A stretch of DNA of 64,000 nucleotides from Culex pipiens pallens. Taxonomy: Eukaryota > Arthropoda > Insecta > Diptera > Culicidae. The stretch spans positions 66,135,665 to 66,199,664 of the forward strand of contig NC_068937.1 of the NCBI RefSeq assembly GCF_016801865.2, written 5' to 3'. Below the pieces are notes generated by a model. The model made no database searches, was not told the DNA's origin, and worked only from the letters and a program-made list of their open reading frames with translations. Shown here piece after piece: positions 35,457 to 45,069 of this stretch. Every line of letters starts with the position of its first letter. The stretch's first letter is position 1. The position numbers and the translations under genes are program-made.

Positions 35457-36350
35457 TTCATTAAAATGTTTGCAATTGCTCATTAACTATGTTTATCACT
35501 GCCCGCATCACTTTGTTCCAATAATTCTCCACGCAGATACACATCGTAGCTTGTGTGCTATCTTGTGACACGTCCTTTCTTTTTCAGCAGACGGGTCAAA
35601 AGATAGCACACAAGCCCATGTGAAATTTTACAATAAAAAGTATTTTCGCCGTTGAAGTTTTCAGTCATTCCAAGAGGAATATTTAACCAAGTCATAAAAT
35701 AGACGCGGGAGAGGGGAGGGGGGGTTTGGTACACTAAGAAATCCAAAATCCAGTATAATATGAAGAAAGATCATAAGGCGATTGCCATATCTGACTTTTT
35801 GATCCGATTCGTGAATAGAGTAGAGTAGATCCACTTTGACTTTTTTTAGAAACGTGCTAATTTTGATCTTTCGAGCAAGTATGCTATACACAGTCTGAAA
35901 GTACATTAAATTTCACGCCAGAAACTGCATACGCGACTTTGGTCACACCCGTACAAAATTGTTCCTGAAGGGTTGAAATTCGAAAAAATCTTGAAAATAG
36001 TTAATGCTTTCTTTTGTTTGAAAAGCTAAACAGGGGGGAGGGGTCAATCGAAATTTCAAGAACAGTAAAATTAACAACTTTCAAACACCTTTCGAATGCA
36101 GCCAGAAGAATCAAATTTGGTTGTAAATTGGCTGAGTTATGCAAGTTTTAAGAAAAAATATTTTTGGCGAATTTTAAAGTTTCAGCTACTAGAAATAACA
36201 AAAATGTTTGCACTCTCAAAGCCGCCAAAAATTCAAATTCCATCCAATCTTGCTCAAAATTTGGGAAAGAGTTTTTGAAGGTATGAGAAAAAAAATAGAA
36301 AAATATTAACACTACTGAAATTTAACTTTAATTTTTTGATTTTTGTCACA
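35457..36350. other. interior of Transib-like element, no gene
   Basis: AT-rich sequence; no transposase motif is visible in any frame. Confidence 0.35.
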
Positions 36351-36575
36351 CCTGGATCCACTGTGCGGAGTCGGAGTCGGAGTTAGCTAAAATTCAACAA
36401 AAATTTTTTTTTTATTGTTTGTTGTTGTTATTGTTATAATGCAGGTTAATTCACAAACCTTCGTATATTTTCAATTGTTCTTTGAGTCGCATGCACTATT
36501 ATTTATTTTATGAAAGAGATTTATCAATGCTATTATGTTTTGAAGCAATTTTATTATAATTGGAATGCTTCAATT

Positions 36576-36831
36576 CGTCCCGCCCGTGTGGATCAATCGG
36601 ACCGCGCACTGGACTCACAATCCAGAGGTCGCCGGTTCGAATCCCGCGGCGGGCGCTCTAAAATTCTTTGTGTAAATATGGGTATTCGGCGCCGTCGCTC
36701 CGTGCCATACTTTCATACACTTAGGAGCCCAGGGCGGCGAAGTCCTTGTAGATAAAAAGGAAGACACTAGTGGTTGGTACTAGCAATGGTGGCCGACAGT
36801 TATAAAGTCAACTTCGTTTTCATGCTTCAAT
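36576..36831 (+). mobile_element. tRNA-derived SINE with 11-bp target duplication
   Basis: Flanked by ATGCTTCAATT at 36565-36575 and 36832-36842. The head (36576-36655) has a tRNA-like anticodon arm CTGGACTCACAATCCAG (loop CAC) and box B CGGTTCGAATCCCG; CGCCCG and CGGGCG can pair as an acceptor. The tRNA-unrelated body follows. Confidence 0.85.
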
Positions 36832-36842
36832 TGTGTTATTTC

Positions 36843-37092
36843 ACTATGATCATTGAATGATAACCTGTTAATTCTCTCATACCCAAGTATGTAGTATCAT
36901 AACTAAAATAATAAACAATATTGGTTTTGTAGTCAGAAATATTCAATTGATTCTTGATTACTTCTTTTTGCTTATATTTATGTACCCTTTCAATTCAAAT
37001 TTAACAAAATTTAAAAGTTTTTTTTTCTGAAAAAAAATCACACACAATCATTTTTTAGGAAAAAAGTTGTGAGGTACATAAAAAGATGGAAA
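36843..37092. other. no gene seen
   Basis: AT-rich sequence up to the target duplication of the CR1-like element. Confidence 0.3.
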
Positions 37093-37790
37093 ATAATAAT
37101 CACTATTTGTAACTGTATGTATGTATGTATGTATGATCCCCATACCCGCAGGCAACTTGGTCCCGAAACACATGTGAGCGCTAGGTGAACAATTCGATCA
37201 TCTTTTACTCCGTAATCTGTACACCCACGTGCATAAGTTTTTTTGCACGAATTTTAATGCTACAAATACCGGCGCATAGAACAAAATGGTTTCCCGCTTC
37301 CCTCCCCAAGCGCCGGAAATTTGTAGCGGGTGTAGGGAGACTTTTCATAGACGCCCTTGTTCCCATCACGTCACTGAGGGTATGGAGCGACGAGAAATTA
37401 ATAAGCATGCCCCCCCAGTCGAACCTTCATTAGAGAAGCAGGCAATCCACAACTCACAGCGAACGACCAAGGGAACACCCTACCGCGTATTTAGTGGAAA
37501 TTGGCGTAGTTAGTCTTGAGTGGAATGAGTGAATGTTAGCGTATAAGTGAAAGTTTTTTTTTTTTGTATTATAACAAGAACGGGCTCACCAAATTATGTA
37601 TCTTCAATACCAGCTTCATCTTCAGTATCAGGAGTGGTCCGATTTGATAAACTTGAGATCCGTGGACAAACTTGAAACAGCCAGATGATTGATGATACGA
37701 ATTTTCGACGAGTTGAAATCCGGAAAGCAGCTCAATTTTTTGCAACAGGCTCGGAAAATCCAGAAAGATGTGCTTTGTTTTGTTTGTTTT

Positions 37791-37890
37791 NNNNNNNNNN
37801 NNNNNNNNNNNNNNNNNNNNNNNNNNNNNNNNNNNNNNNNNNNNNNNNNNNNNNNNNNNNNNNNNNNNNNNNNNNNNNNNNNNNNNNNNN
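37791..37890. other. assembly gap (100 N)
   Basis: Run of exactly 100 N within the 3' untranslated region of the CR1-like element. Confidence 1.
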
Positions 37891-38054
37891 TTGGAGGGAA
37901 AAGCCCGTTTGAGTGGATCGCCTACCGATGGGTCCTTCTCAAATAGGCACAAAACCTCTTTTTTTATTGTCAACAGATTTACAGTCCAAATGACAAAAAG
38001 GCTTTTTACATAATTACTTAAACTAACTTATTGGGCTAACGAAAATTACATACA

Positions 38055-38057
38055 ATA

Positions 38058-38088
<31 letters not shown>

Positions 38089-38090
38089 GC
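38055..38090 (-). repeat. (TTTA)n in the 3' untranslated region
   Basis: About eight TTTA units on the minus strand, just after the ORF2 stop of the CR1-like element. Confidence 0.9.
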
Positions 38091-38103
38091 TACAATTGTA
38101 AAC

Positions 38104-41055
38104 CTAAACTAGAGGGTTAAGGGGTGGGGGATTTTCTTCTCGGAGAAACGTCAAGAATTTAAGTTTTTGAACAGGACGAGACAAATTAAAATCGAAGGAC
38201 GAGTAGCACCGATTGAAGACTCTGCACATGCTGGAGAATGGTTCATTGAAGGCGTAATTGGTGCGAGCAAAGGGTAGGGTCAGAAAAGCAAACGAGCGAA
38301 GTGTTCGCCGGCGAATGTTGATGTTGAGTTGTCCGACCAAGTAAGGACAATCAATGTTGGATCTCAACATATCAGAAACAAACACGGTTTTCGCTAAATC
38401 TCTCCTGACAGACAAAAAATCAAGATGAAGGTAATCACATCGACTGGCATAATCCAAAGATTGATTGGGAGAGTACCGCAATGCGAATCGAGTGAATTTG
38501 CGTTGGACAGCTTCAATTCGATTTATCTCGTTTGCATAAAATGGCGCCCAGACGATAGAACCGTATTCCAAGGTGGATCTGACTAGTGAACAATATAAAG
38601 TTTTTATACAATGAATATCTCGGAAGTACTTAGTCATTCTGAAGATCATACCGAGCAGTTTGGATGCCTTAGAAGTCATGTAAGCCACATGATCCTTAAA
38701 TGAAAGTTCTGCGTCAAGCATGACACCCAAATCTTTGACACAACGATCACGTTTTAACGAGTTTTCAAATAGTGTGTAGTCGAAGCAGACCGGCGACCTC
38801 TTCCGTGAAAACGTGATAACTGAACATTTAGTGGGGTTTAACACCATTTGGTTCAGCTGACACCAATCGGAGAAAACATTGATTTGCTGTTGAAGGAAGC
38901 GACAGTCTGAGGGTTTCTTGATGATAGTGAACAGTTTGAAATCGTCAGCATAAGAAAGTTTCGAGCACCGAAGTTGATAGTTGACATCGTTGATATAGAG
39001 CAGGAATATAAATGGACCTAAGTGGCTGCCCTGAGGTACCCCGGATGTCACAAGGAATGGTGATGAAAGGCAATCCGCGATTTTTACCTGCATCGATCTT
39101 CCGGTTAGGTAGGAGTAAACCCAGTCAAGAAAAGTCCCGTGTAAGCCAATACGACGAAGTTTTGCGATTGCGATTCGATGATCGATCTTGTCGAAAGCTG
39201 CAGAGAGGTCGGTGTAGACTGCATCGACCTGGTACCCACTTTGGATTGCTCGTTGTATTGTGGAAACATAAGACACAAGGTTTGTGTTAGTTGACCGTTT
39301 GGGGAGAAATCCGTGCTGGTCGTACGCAATGCCCGAAGAATAGTTATGCAGAAAAAAGTTAAGCACGATAACCTCGAAAAGTTTAGACATGGCACAGAGG
39401 GCTGCAATTCCGCGGTAGTTGCAAATGTCTCGTTTACAGCCTTTTTTGAATACCGGAAAAACAAATGACTCCTTCCATCGGTCAGGAAACACCCCGGAGC
39501 TAAGAGACATGTTATAAATTTTTGTTAGAGGAAGGCAGATGCTGTTAGAACAACTTTTCAAGACAACCGAGGGGATACAATCAGGTCCGGCGGAGTGGGA
39601 GCATTTTAGCTTGGCACTTGCAGTTCTGAAGTCTTCGTGCGAGATGACGACGTTCGAAGGGATGGGTAGCGATTCAGGAACTCGAGCCGCAGCGTTGGAT
39701 ATTACTTGTTCAGAAAGATTGTTATATGTGAACACGCTAGAGAATTGGGCAAGGAACGCATCACAAATTTCTCTCGTATTTGTTGCATCGACGCCGTCGC
39801 GAACCATGGAATTTGGAAGGCCGGACTCACTCCGCTGTTTTTTCACGTAGTTCCAAAACCCTTTAGGATTTTTCTTCAGGTGTTTTTGAACTCTAATCTG
39901 ATGCGCGAGAAACAATTTCTTGTTAAGGTGCTTGTACCGATTGTTGATGTTGTTGACCTGGAGACGGTAGAAGCTAGAATGGCTCTTCGAGAAGCATTTC
40001 AACGCCGAACGTTTGGAAGATTTTAGTCGTTTGAGAGCAGGAGTGGACCATTCCGGAGTGACAGGAGGTTTCCGACACTTCTTGGGAACGAACTGGTCAA
40101 TTGCGTACAATAGAACGTGAGAAAAAACCTCAGCAGCAGAATGGACATTCCGTGATGCAAGCAGTTCCTCCCAATTCATGTTGTTCAGGAAGTTGTTCAT
40201 TCCAATGTAGTCAGCTTTTTTGAAGTTGTAGTATACAGCAGTCTTACTATCGGCGAACTTACAGGGAGCGCTATCGGAAATACTCAGGTGCAACGGAGGA
40301 TGATGCCGGACATCTTTTACCAGAGGTGCAGGCGCGCGGGAAACTCGGTAATATTCCGTAACATCGTTGCTGACAAAACAAAGATCAAGCAAAGCGTTGT
40401 TTTCGTTTGTGATTTCACTAATTTGAGCAAGATTTGCCAGATGGTGGTCATCCAAAAAGCGCGCTGTCACTGTGCTAACGGTAGACCTGCTAACGTCGAC
40501 GAAAAGGGAACCATCTTTGTCGGAAGTCCATTTGAGGCAGCTGAGATTAAAGTCTCCCAGGACGCAGATACTGTCATTAGCTTTCAATTTTGAGACGATC
40601 CACAAGAGGGACTGGGTATAACGCTCGACAAGCTCAGAATCGTTGACACGGTCCGGTGGAAGATAAACGACGCAAATGTGAACGGATTTTTCAGTCAAAG
40701 GGAGAATTACCCAGACGAGTTCGACTTCGGAAGTGTCTGGGACCTTCATTTCACGTGGTTTAAGTTCTTTGCGTACAGCAAGAAGAACACCGCCCCCACT
40801 GGATTTCGAACTAGTAGAACTTGACCTATCCTTCCGGTAAACTTCATAAGTGTCATCAAATAGCTGGCTGGATAGGGTATGGGACTGTAACCAAGTTTCG
40901 GTAAAGGCATAAAGGTCATAAGAAGCAGCGGAGCACGCGAGCTTGTATTCAGCTAAGGAACTATTCATGCCGCCAAGATTTTGGTAGTAAACAGAAAGAA
41001 TGTGTCGTCTGGTATTAGATGTTACGGAAGCGGGAGCTGAGCAGGGCTTTGATTG
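38104..41055 (-). CDS. CR1-like ORF2: APE endonuclease + reverse transcriptase
   Basis: The frame is open from directly after the ORF1 TAG (41056) to the stop at 38104-38106, 983 codons. The first ATG is at 40968. However, the conserved first endonuclease motif LSVYYQNLGG lies upstream of it, so translation must start earlier. Endonuclease motifs: FTETWL, GGGVLLAV, VVYLPPD, LGDFNLSCLKW and HHPPLHLSI. Reverse transcriptase motifs: KCSHSAGPDCIPS, YRGIAALCAMSKLFE, AVYTDLSAAFDKIDH, SGVPQGSHLGPFIFLLYIND, the catalytic LSYADDFKLF, and VKDLGVMLDAELSF. There is no RNase H. The protein nicks the target and copies element RNA there. No stop or frameshift is present. See the finding on UAG readthrough. 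Confidence 0.92.
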   Translation of the reverse strand, partial: QSKPCSAPASVTSNTRRHILSVYYQNLGGMNSSLAEYKLACSAASYDLYAFTETWLQSHTLSSQLFDDTYEVYRKDRSSSTSSKSSGGGVLLAVRKELKPREMKVPDTSEVELVWVILPLTEKSVHICVVYLPPDRVNDSELVERYTQSLLWIVSKLKANDSICVLGDFNLSCLKWTSDKDGSLFVDVSRSTVSTVTARFLDDHHLANLAQISEITNENNALLDLCFVSNDVTEYYRVSRAPAPLVKDVRHHPPLHLSISDSAPCKFADSKTAVYYNFKKADYIGMNNFLNNMNWEELLASRNVHSAAEVFSHVLLYAIDQFVPKKCRKPPVTPEWSTPALKRLKSSKRSALKCFSKSHSSFYRLQVNNINNRYKHLNKKLFLAHQIRVQKHLKKNPKGFWNYVKKQRSESGLPNSMVRDGVDATNTREICDAFLAQFSSVFTYNNLSEQVISNAAARVPESLPIPSNVVISHEDFRTASAKLKCSHSAGPDCIPSVVLKSCSNSICLPLTKIYNMSLSSGVFPDRWKESFVFPVFKKGCKRDICNYRGIAALCAMSKLFEVIVLNFFLHNYSSGIAYDQHGFLPKRSTNTNLVSYVSTIQRAIQSGYQVDAVYTDLSAAFDKIDHRIAIAKLRRIGLHGTFLDWVYSYLTGRSMQVKIADCLSSPFLVTSGVPQGSHLGPFIFLLYINDVNYQLRCSKLSYADDFKLFTIIKKPSDCRFLQQQINVFSDWCQLNQMVLNPTKCSVITFSRKRSPVCFDYTLFENSLKRDRCVKDLGVMLDAELSFKDHVAYMTSKASKLLGMIFRMTKYFRDIHCIKTLYCSLVRSTLEYGSIVWAPFYANEINRIEAVQRKFTRFALRYSPNQSLDYASRCDYLHLDFLSVRRDLAKTVFVSDMLRSNIDCPYLVGQLNINIRRRTLRSFAFLTLPFARTNYAFNEPFSSMCRVFNRCYSSFDFNLSRPVQKLKFLTFLREENPPPLNPLV

Positions 41056-44000
41056 CTATGAACGACGCCTTGAAGTGAACGAATCGACGCTAACAAAGTC
41101 GGGCCAGAATGCTGAGTTGGTAATAACATTGGTAAAAGCTACCACATCGGGTACGGTAACTTTGAACGACACGAATGTTAGTGGTCGAGAGTCTGAACGA
41201 GACTCAGAAGTCAGTCGTTGACAGTTGAAGTTATCATCGCTGCAGCCGGTACGGCTTTGGATGTAATTAGCGATTTGCTCGGCCGTTGTTGCGGGGTCAA
41301 ACGGTTTAACATATAAATGCTTGCAGGTAAAAGCCGGGGCAGTTTGCTGAAGAGGAGGAGCCAAATTGTGTTGAGCTATTGGTGGTTGTAGGAAGGGCTG
41401 TACGTGGGGCTGTAGCTGCTTCCGGTTCCGGGGACGAGCAGCTTTTTGTTGTTGCACAGATTGTGGATTGTTGTTGAGTGGTTGCACTGTAGTGTTGGCA
41501 GCAAGCGAGAATGCCGTACTTCTGTTGGCTACAGGAAGATGGAACCCAGCCAATGTTGATTGTGATGTTTGGAAGGCATTGTAAGCTTGTGGTTGTCCAG
41601 ACGCTGATCGGGAGCTGGATTGCCGGTTGGTAGTTGATCCGAAACGAAAAACTGGAACGGTTGGAAATCCGAATGAGGGGGCGGCAGCACCTGCGGCTTC
41701 GGCCGGACATATACCCGAACGAGCATTACCTGTACGGAAGGTTAAAGATGCGGAAGGCGCGACTAGGTTCGGCGTCGGTAATCCAGGTAGGGTGGTGACA
41801 ATTGCGGCGCTGGATGAGCAGCGGGTCCCGAAAGCACCGGGTTGCGTCGAATAGTTTGCTGGAACGGTTGGGAATCCGAATGAGGGGGCGGCAGCACCTG
41901 CGGCTTCGGCCGGACATATACCCGAACGAGCATTACCTGCACGGAAGGTTAAAGATGCGGAGGGCGCGACTAGGTTCGGCGTCGGTAATCCAGGTAGGGT
42001 GGTGACAATTGCGGCGCTGGATGAGCAGCGGGTCCCGAAAGCACCGGGTTGCGTCGAATAGTTTGCTGGAACGGTTTGGAAACCGAATGAGGGGACGGCA
42101 GCACCTGCGGCTTCGGCCGGACATATACCCGAACGAGCATTACCTGCACGGAAGGTTAAAGATGTGGAGGGCGCGACTAGGTTCGGCGTCGGTAATCCAG
42201 GTAGGGTGGTGACAATTGCGGCGCTGGATGAGCAGCGGGTCCCGAAAGCACCGGGTTGCGTCGAATAATTTGCTGGAATGGTTTGGAAACCGAATGAGGG
42301 GGCGGCAGCACCTGCGGCTTCGGCCGGACATATACCCGAACGAGCATTACCTGCACGGAAGGTTAAAGATGTGGAAGGCGCGACTAGGTTCGGCGTCGGT
42401 AATCCAGGTAGGGTGGTGACAGTTGCGGCGCTGGATGAGCAGCGGGTCCCGAAAGCACCGAGTTGCGTCGAATAGTTTGCTGGAACATTTTGGAAACCGA
42501 ATGAGGGGGCGGCAGCACCTGCGGCTTCGGCTGGACATATACCCGAACGAGCATTACCTGCACGGAAGGTTAAAGATGTGGAAGGCGCGACTAGGTTCGG
42601 CGTCGGTAATCCAGGTAGGGTGGTGACAGGTGCGGCGCTGGATGAGCAGCGGGTCCCGAAAGCACCGGGTTGCGTCGAATAGTTTGCTGGAACGTTTTGG
42701 AAACCGAATGAGGGGGCGGCAGCACCTGCGGCTTCGGCCGGACATATACCCGAACGAGCATTACCTGCACGGAAGGTTAAAGATGTGGAAGGCGCGACTA
42801 GGTTCGGCGTCGGTAATCCAGGTAGGGTGGTGACAGGTGCGGCGCTGGATGAACAGCGGATCCCGAAAGCACCGGGTTGCGTCGAGTAGTTTGCTGATCG
42901 GAAGGTTGAAGATGCGGAATGCCTGGCTCGTTTAGACGTTGGTTGTCCGAAGGAGTTTGGTGTCTCACCAGACAAATGGCTAGCGTCGGCCTCGAGAGAT
43001 GAAGGTGTGTTCGAGGCTGTGGGAGGTGCGGAATTTCCTTGAGGCAGTGCGGTATCTTGTCCAGCTTCGGCTGGACATATACAATTTGTGCAATTACCTG
43101 TGACAAAATGTTGAGCTGCAGGCAAAGGTGCGCAGGATGAGATTCCACCATCAGCGGAAGCAGCGGGCAGAACAGATTCAGCTTCCAGTGGATGCTCGGC
43201 GCTGGTCTGGAGATTGCTCACAGGGCTTGTCGAAACATCCATAGCGAGCTCGATGGTAGGTGAATTCGGAGTGGTGGAGGTCGTTTGGGTCGGTGGGTCG
43301 TATGATCGACGAATCACTTTGCCGTTGTCGTCGAATTGAACGTAGTACTGGTGAAATTCGGGATAACTTATTTGTGGTGCAGTATCACGTCCTGCTTCGG
43401 CTGGACATATACTTGTTGTGTAATTACCCGTGGAAACTGAGGGTTCTTCAACCACAGGGTCGGTAGCTTGAACAGGTAGTCCAGGTTCAGGTTGAACGGG
43501 GGGAGCAGCGAGCGGAGGTACAGCGCTCTGGGCAGGCTGTTCAGGAAGCTCAGTAGGTGAGGTTACACCAGCAACTACAGAAGCGAAGGTAGGAGTGGGA
43601 AGGTCGGCAAGATCTTCAGCGGCAGGAGAAGGGCTGTTCCTTTTACGCTTCGAAGGGCATTCTTGAACAGCAACGTCGTCACCGGCAGCAACTTCGGCGT
43701 CAACATCAACGCTGCCCTCGCTGAGTTTGCGTTTCCCATTTGCGTCAGCAGCTGATTCGACGGCCTTATCGCCAACCGAACGAATAGAGAGATCCAGGGC
43801 AGCAGTGTTGTGTAAGTCACCATGGCAGGCTTCCAGAGTAGCGAACGATAGCTGGTTCAGCTTGGAGAGGTTTCCAATTATGTTGTAGCAAGTTTCGATT
43901 TTCGACTCGAGGTTGGTTTCCACACGTCTCAGGAGAATGCGGGTGGCCTCAACTGTTTCATAAATATATCCCACCTTGCGGTGAAGTCGAAACAGAGAGT

Positions 44001-44193
44001 TGTTCTTGCAATTTTCACAGAACCAAAACATTCCTGGGTTGTCTTTCAGCGCTGAAGAGCCGGCAGCTGTGAGTCCAATACACTTCCAGTGGAAGCTTTT
44101 GTCGCAACCGCCGTAGCACTGAATGAGTTTGTTGTTTTGCCTCACGCCAGGGTTACTGCAGACATCGGCCACGCAAAGCTGCGGACGCGTCAT
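41056..44193 (-). CDS. CR1-like ORF1: PHD finger, FG-containing repeats, RRM-like domain
   Basis: The frame is open from 44298, but the Met at 44193 (MTRPQLCVADVC) lines up with ORF1 starts of related elements and excludes a hydrophobic leader, so I chose it. Using numbering from 44298: residues 42-97 are a PHD finger (C42, C47, C61, C65, H70, C73, C94, C97). Residues about 200-470 are acidic, Pro- and Ser-rich with a nuclear-type KRKRNS. Then follow six 69-residue repeats, each with GAFG, SFGF and ICPAEA motifs. Near the end a domain KHLYVKPFDPATTAEQIANY to FVSFKV resembles RRM. ORF1 proteins of this type bind RNA and chaperone the particle. It ends at TAG, in frame with ORF2. Confidence 0.9.
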   Translation of the reverse strand: MTRPQLCVADVCSNPGVRQNNKLIQCYGGCDKSFHWKCIGLTAAGSSALKDNPGMFWFCENCKNNSLFRLHRKVGYIYETVEATRILLRRVETNLESKIETCYNIIGNLSKLNQLSFATLEACHGDLHNTAALDLSIRSVGDKAVESAADANGKRKLSEGSVDVDAEVAAGDDVAVQECPSKRKRNSPSPAAEDLADLPTPTFASVVAGVTSPTELPEQPAQSAVPPLAAPPVQPEPGLPVQATDPVVEEPSVSTGNYTTSICPAEAGRDTAPQISYPEFHQYYVQFDDNGKVIRRSYDPPTQTTSTTPNSPTIELAMDVSTSPVSNLQTSAEHPLEAESVLPAASADGGISSCAPLPAAQHFVTGNCTNCICPAEAGQDTALPQGNSAPPTASNTPSSLEADASHLSGETPNSFGQPTSKRARHSASSTFRSANYSTQPGAFGIRCSSSAAPVTTLPGLPTPNLVAPSTSLTFRAGNARSGICPAEAAGAAAPSFGFQNVPANYSTQPGAFGTRCSSSAAPVTTLPGLPTPNLVAPSTSLTFRAGNARSGICPAEAAGAAAPSFGFQNVPANYSTQLGAFGTRCSSSAATVTTLPGLPTPNLVAPSTSLTFRAGNARSGICPAEAAGAAAPSFGFQTIPANYSTQPGAFGTRCSSSAAIVTTLPGLPTPNLVAPSTSLTFRAGNARSGICPAEAAGAAVPSFGFQTVPANYSTQPGAFGTRCSSSAAIVTTLPGLPTPNLVAPSASLTFRAGNARSGICPAEAAGAAAPSFGFPTVPANYSTQPGAFGTRCSSSAAIVTTLPGLPTPNLVAPSASLTFRTGNARSGICPAEAAGAAAPSFGFPTVPVFRFGSTTNRQSSSRSASGQPQAYNAFQTSQSTLAGFHLPVANRSTAFSLAANTTVQPLNNNPQSVQQQKAARPRNRKQLQPHVQPFLQPPIAQHNLAPPLQQTAPAFTCKHLYVKPFDPATTAEQIANYIQSRTGCSDDNFNCQRLTSESRSDSRPLTFVSFKVTVPDVVAFTNVITNSAFWPDFVSVDSFTSRRRS
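41652..42893 (-). repeat. 207-bp tandem repeat in ORF1, six copies
   Basis: Six units of exactly 207 bases (69 codons), more than 95 percent alike. They begin ANYSTQPGAFGTRCSSSA and end ICPAEAAGAAAPSFGFQ. The shorter phrase ICPAEAG also occurs twice further upstream in ORF1, suggesting older, decayed units. Near identity points to recent expansion or gene conversion. Confidence 0.95.
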
Positions 44194-44673
44194 GTTTTGT
44201 CTGTATCGCCGAGCCCAAGGCTGGCAGCCAGATGATAGAGCAGCCAAGCGATAGGTGACGAGCAGGACAGAAGGTAACAACAGCAGAAATTTCTCCAAAA
44301 TAAACTTAACTAAATTAACTTAATTGTCACTAATAGTAAAAAAAAACTTCACTTCGCCGAGACGGACTAGAACGCGATAATCACGATAATCACGTCGCGG
44401 GTGAAAATGATCGGTTTAAAACACGAAAAAGTTCTTCAAAAGTGTTAGCTAAATTGACACGATGTAAACAGACTTGCTATAAAGTCACGCTGGAAACCAC
44501 CGTCAGGACGCCTTTTCCGCAACCACCATCTTCTCCACTGGATATCGGAAGAAATAACGGCAATTTTTCGCACTTTTTGAAACGAAATTGTAGGAGGAAA
44601 TTGACAGCGAATTTTTTTTTTTCGATCCTCACACACGCGAGGCTTACTTCGATAATAATCACTATTTGTAACT

Positions 44674-45069
44674 TAATACAAAAAAATCAAAGTGTCCCAT
44701 TAAAAATATTTGAAACTGACAAAAAATATCATACAAAGTTGCAACTGATTTTGAAATAATAATTGAATATGGTAAATAAACCGATTATCTTAATGTTTAC
44801 TATTTCTCTAGAAAAATTGAAACTATTTATCCTTCGGCAAACTATTTTGGTATTGTTGCAAATTATCATTGAACAAATCTCAAAATTTAATTACCGAAAA
44901 AGAACCAATAAAAATGTATGACAAAAATGATAAAATTTTAATTTATCTATCAAATGTTATTCAACCGTTAAGAATTTTCTCATAATGTATATGTCCCACG
45001 CCCACGTCAAGGTGGAAGGTGATAATCATTGCAAATCAATGCACCTAAAAAAAATCTTCTTGGAAAGGT
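44674..45069. other. no gene seen
   Basis: AT-rich flank of the CR1-like insertion. Confidence 0.3.

Larger units (their letters stand above)
33984..36365. mobile_element. Transib-like element, CACAGTG ends, 5-bp duplication CGGAG
   Basis: Both ends start CACAGTGGATCC in inverted order, and the next block AGGTGTGACAAAA is also shared, after an 11-base extra stretch on the left. A 5-base CGGAG flanks both sides (33979-33983 and 36366-36370). Removing the element restores a continuous GGAGTC array. The 5-bp GC-rich duplication and the CACAGTG heptamer are the features of the Transib superfamily, the relatives of RAG1, whose recombination signal starts with the same heptamer. No transposase frame is visible, so it is nonautonomous. 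It has received half a foldback element and a MITE. Confidence 0.7.
33805..36400. mobile_element. GGAGTC-type hAT element, left end, split by a Transib-like insertion
   Basis: CAGGGCTGTGGAGTCGGAG at 33805 matches the end of the element at 17425, followed by GGAGTC hexamers to 33983. After the inserted element the hexamers resume (CGGAGTCGGAGTCGGAG, 36366-36382). The other end was not found nearby, so this copy is incomplete or further disrupted. Confidence 0.75.
37115..44651 (-). mobile_element. full-length CR1-like non-LTR retrotransposon
   Basis: A perfect 22-base direct repeat starting ATAATAATCACTATTTG lies at 37093-37114 and 44652-44673. Between them, on the minus strand, are a 458-base leader, ORF1, ORF2, a ~990-base 3' untranslated region and a tail of five CATA units (37115-37135). 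A long target duplication and a short tandem 3' tail are typical of target-primed reverse transcription. Both ORFs are open, so the copy is young and possibly active. PHD finger in ORF1 plus APE endonuclease and reverse transcriptase without RNase H in ORF2 place it in the CR1 group. The 3' region holds an assembly gap. Confidence 0.9.

Noticed and set aside
37569..38013. Open frames running through the N gap
   Set aside because: The frame is only open because the unknown bases are read through.
41306..42833. Repeated 63-67-codon frames overlapping the CR1-like ORF1 on both strands
   Set aside because: Shadow frames of the 207-bp repeat; they recur once per unit and carry no start context of their own.
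44194..44298. Hydrophobic N-terminal extension (MEKFLLLLPSVLLVTY) of ORF1 as a signal peptide
   Set aside because: The downstream Met at 44193 gives an ORF1 start like that of related elements; the extension is probably untranslated leader.
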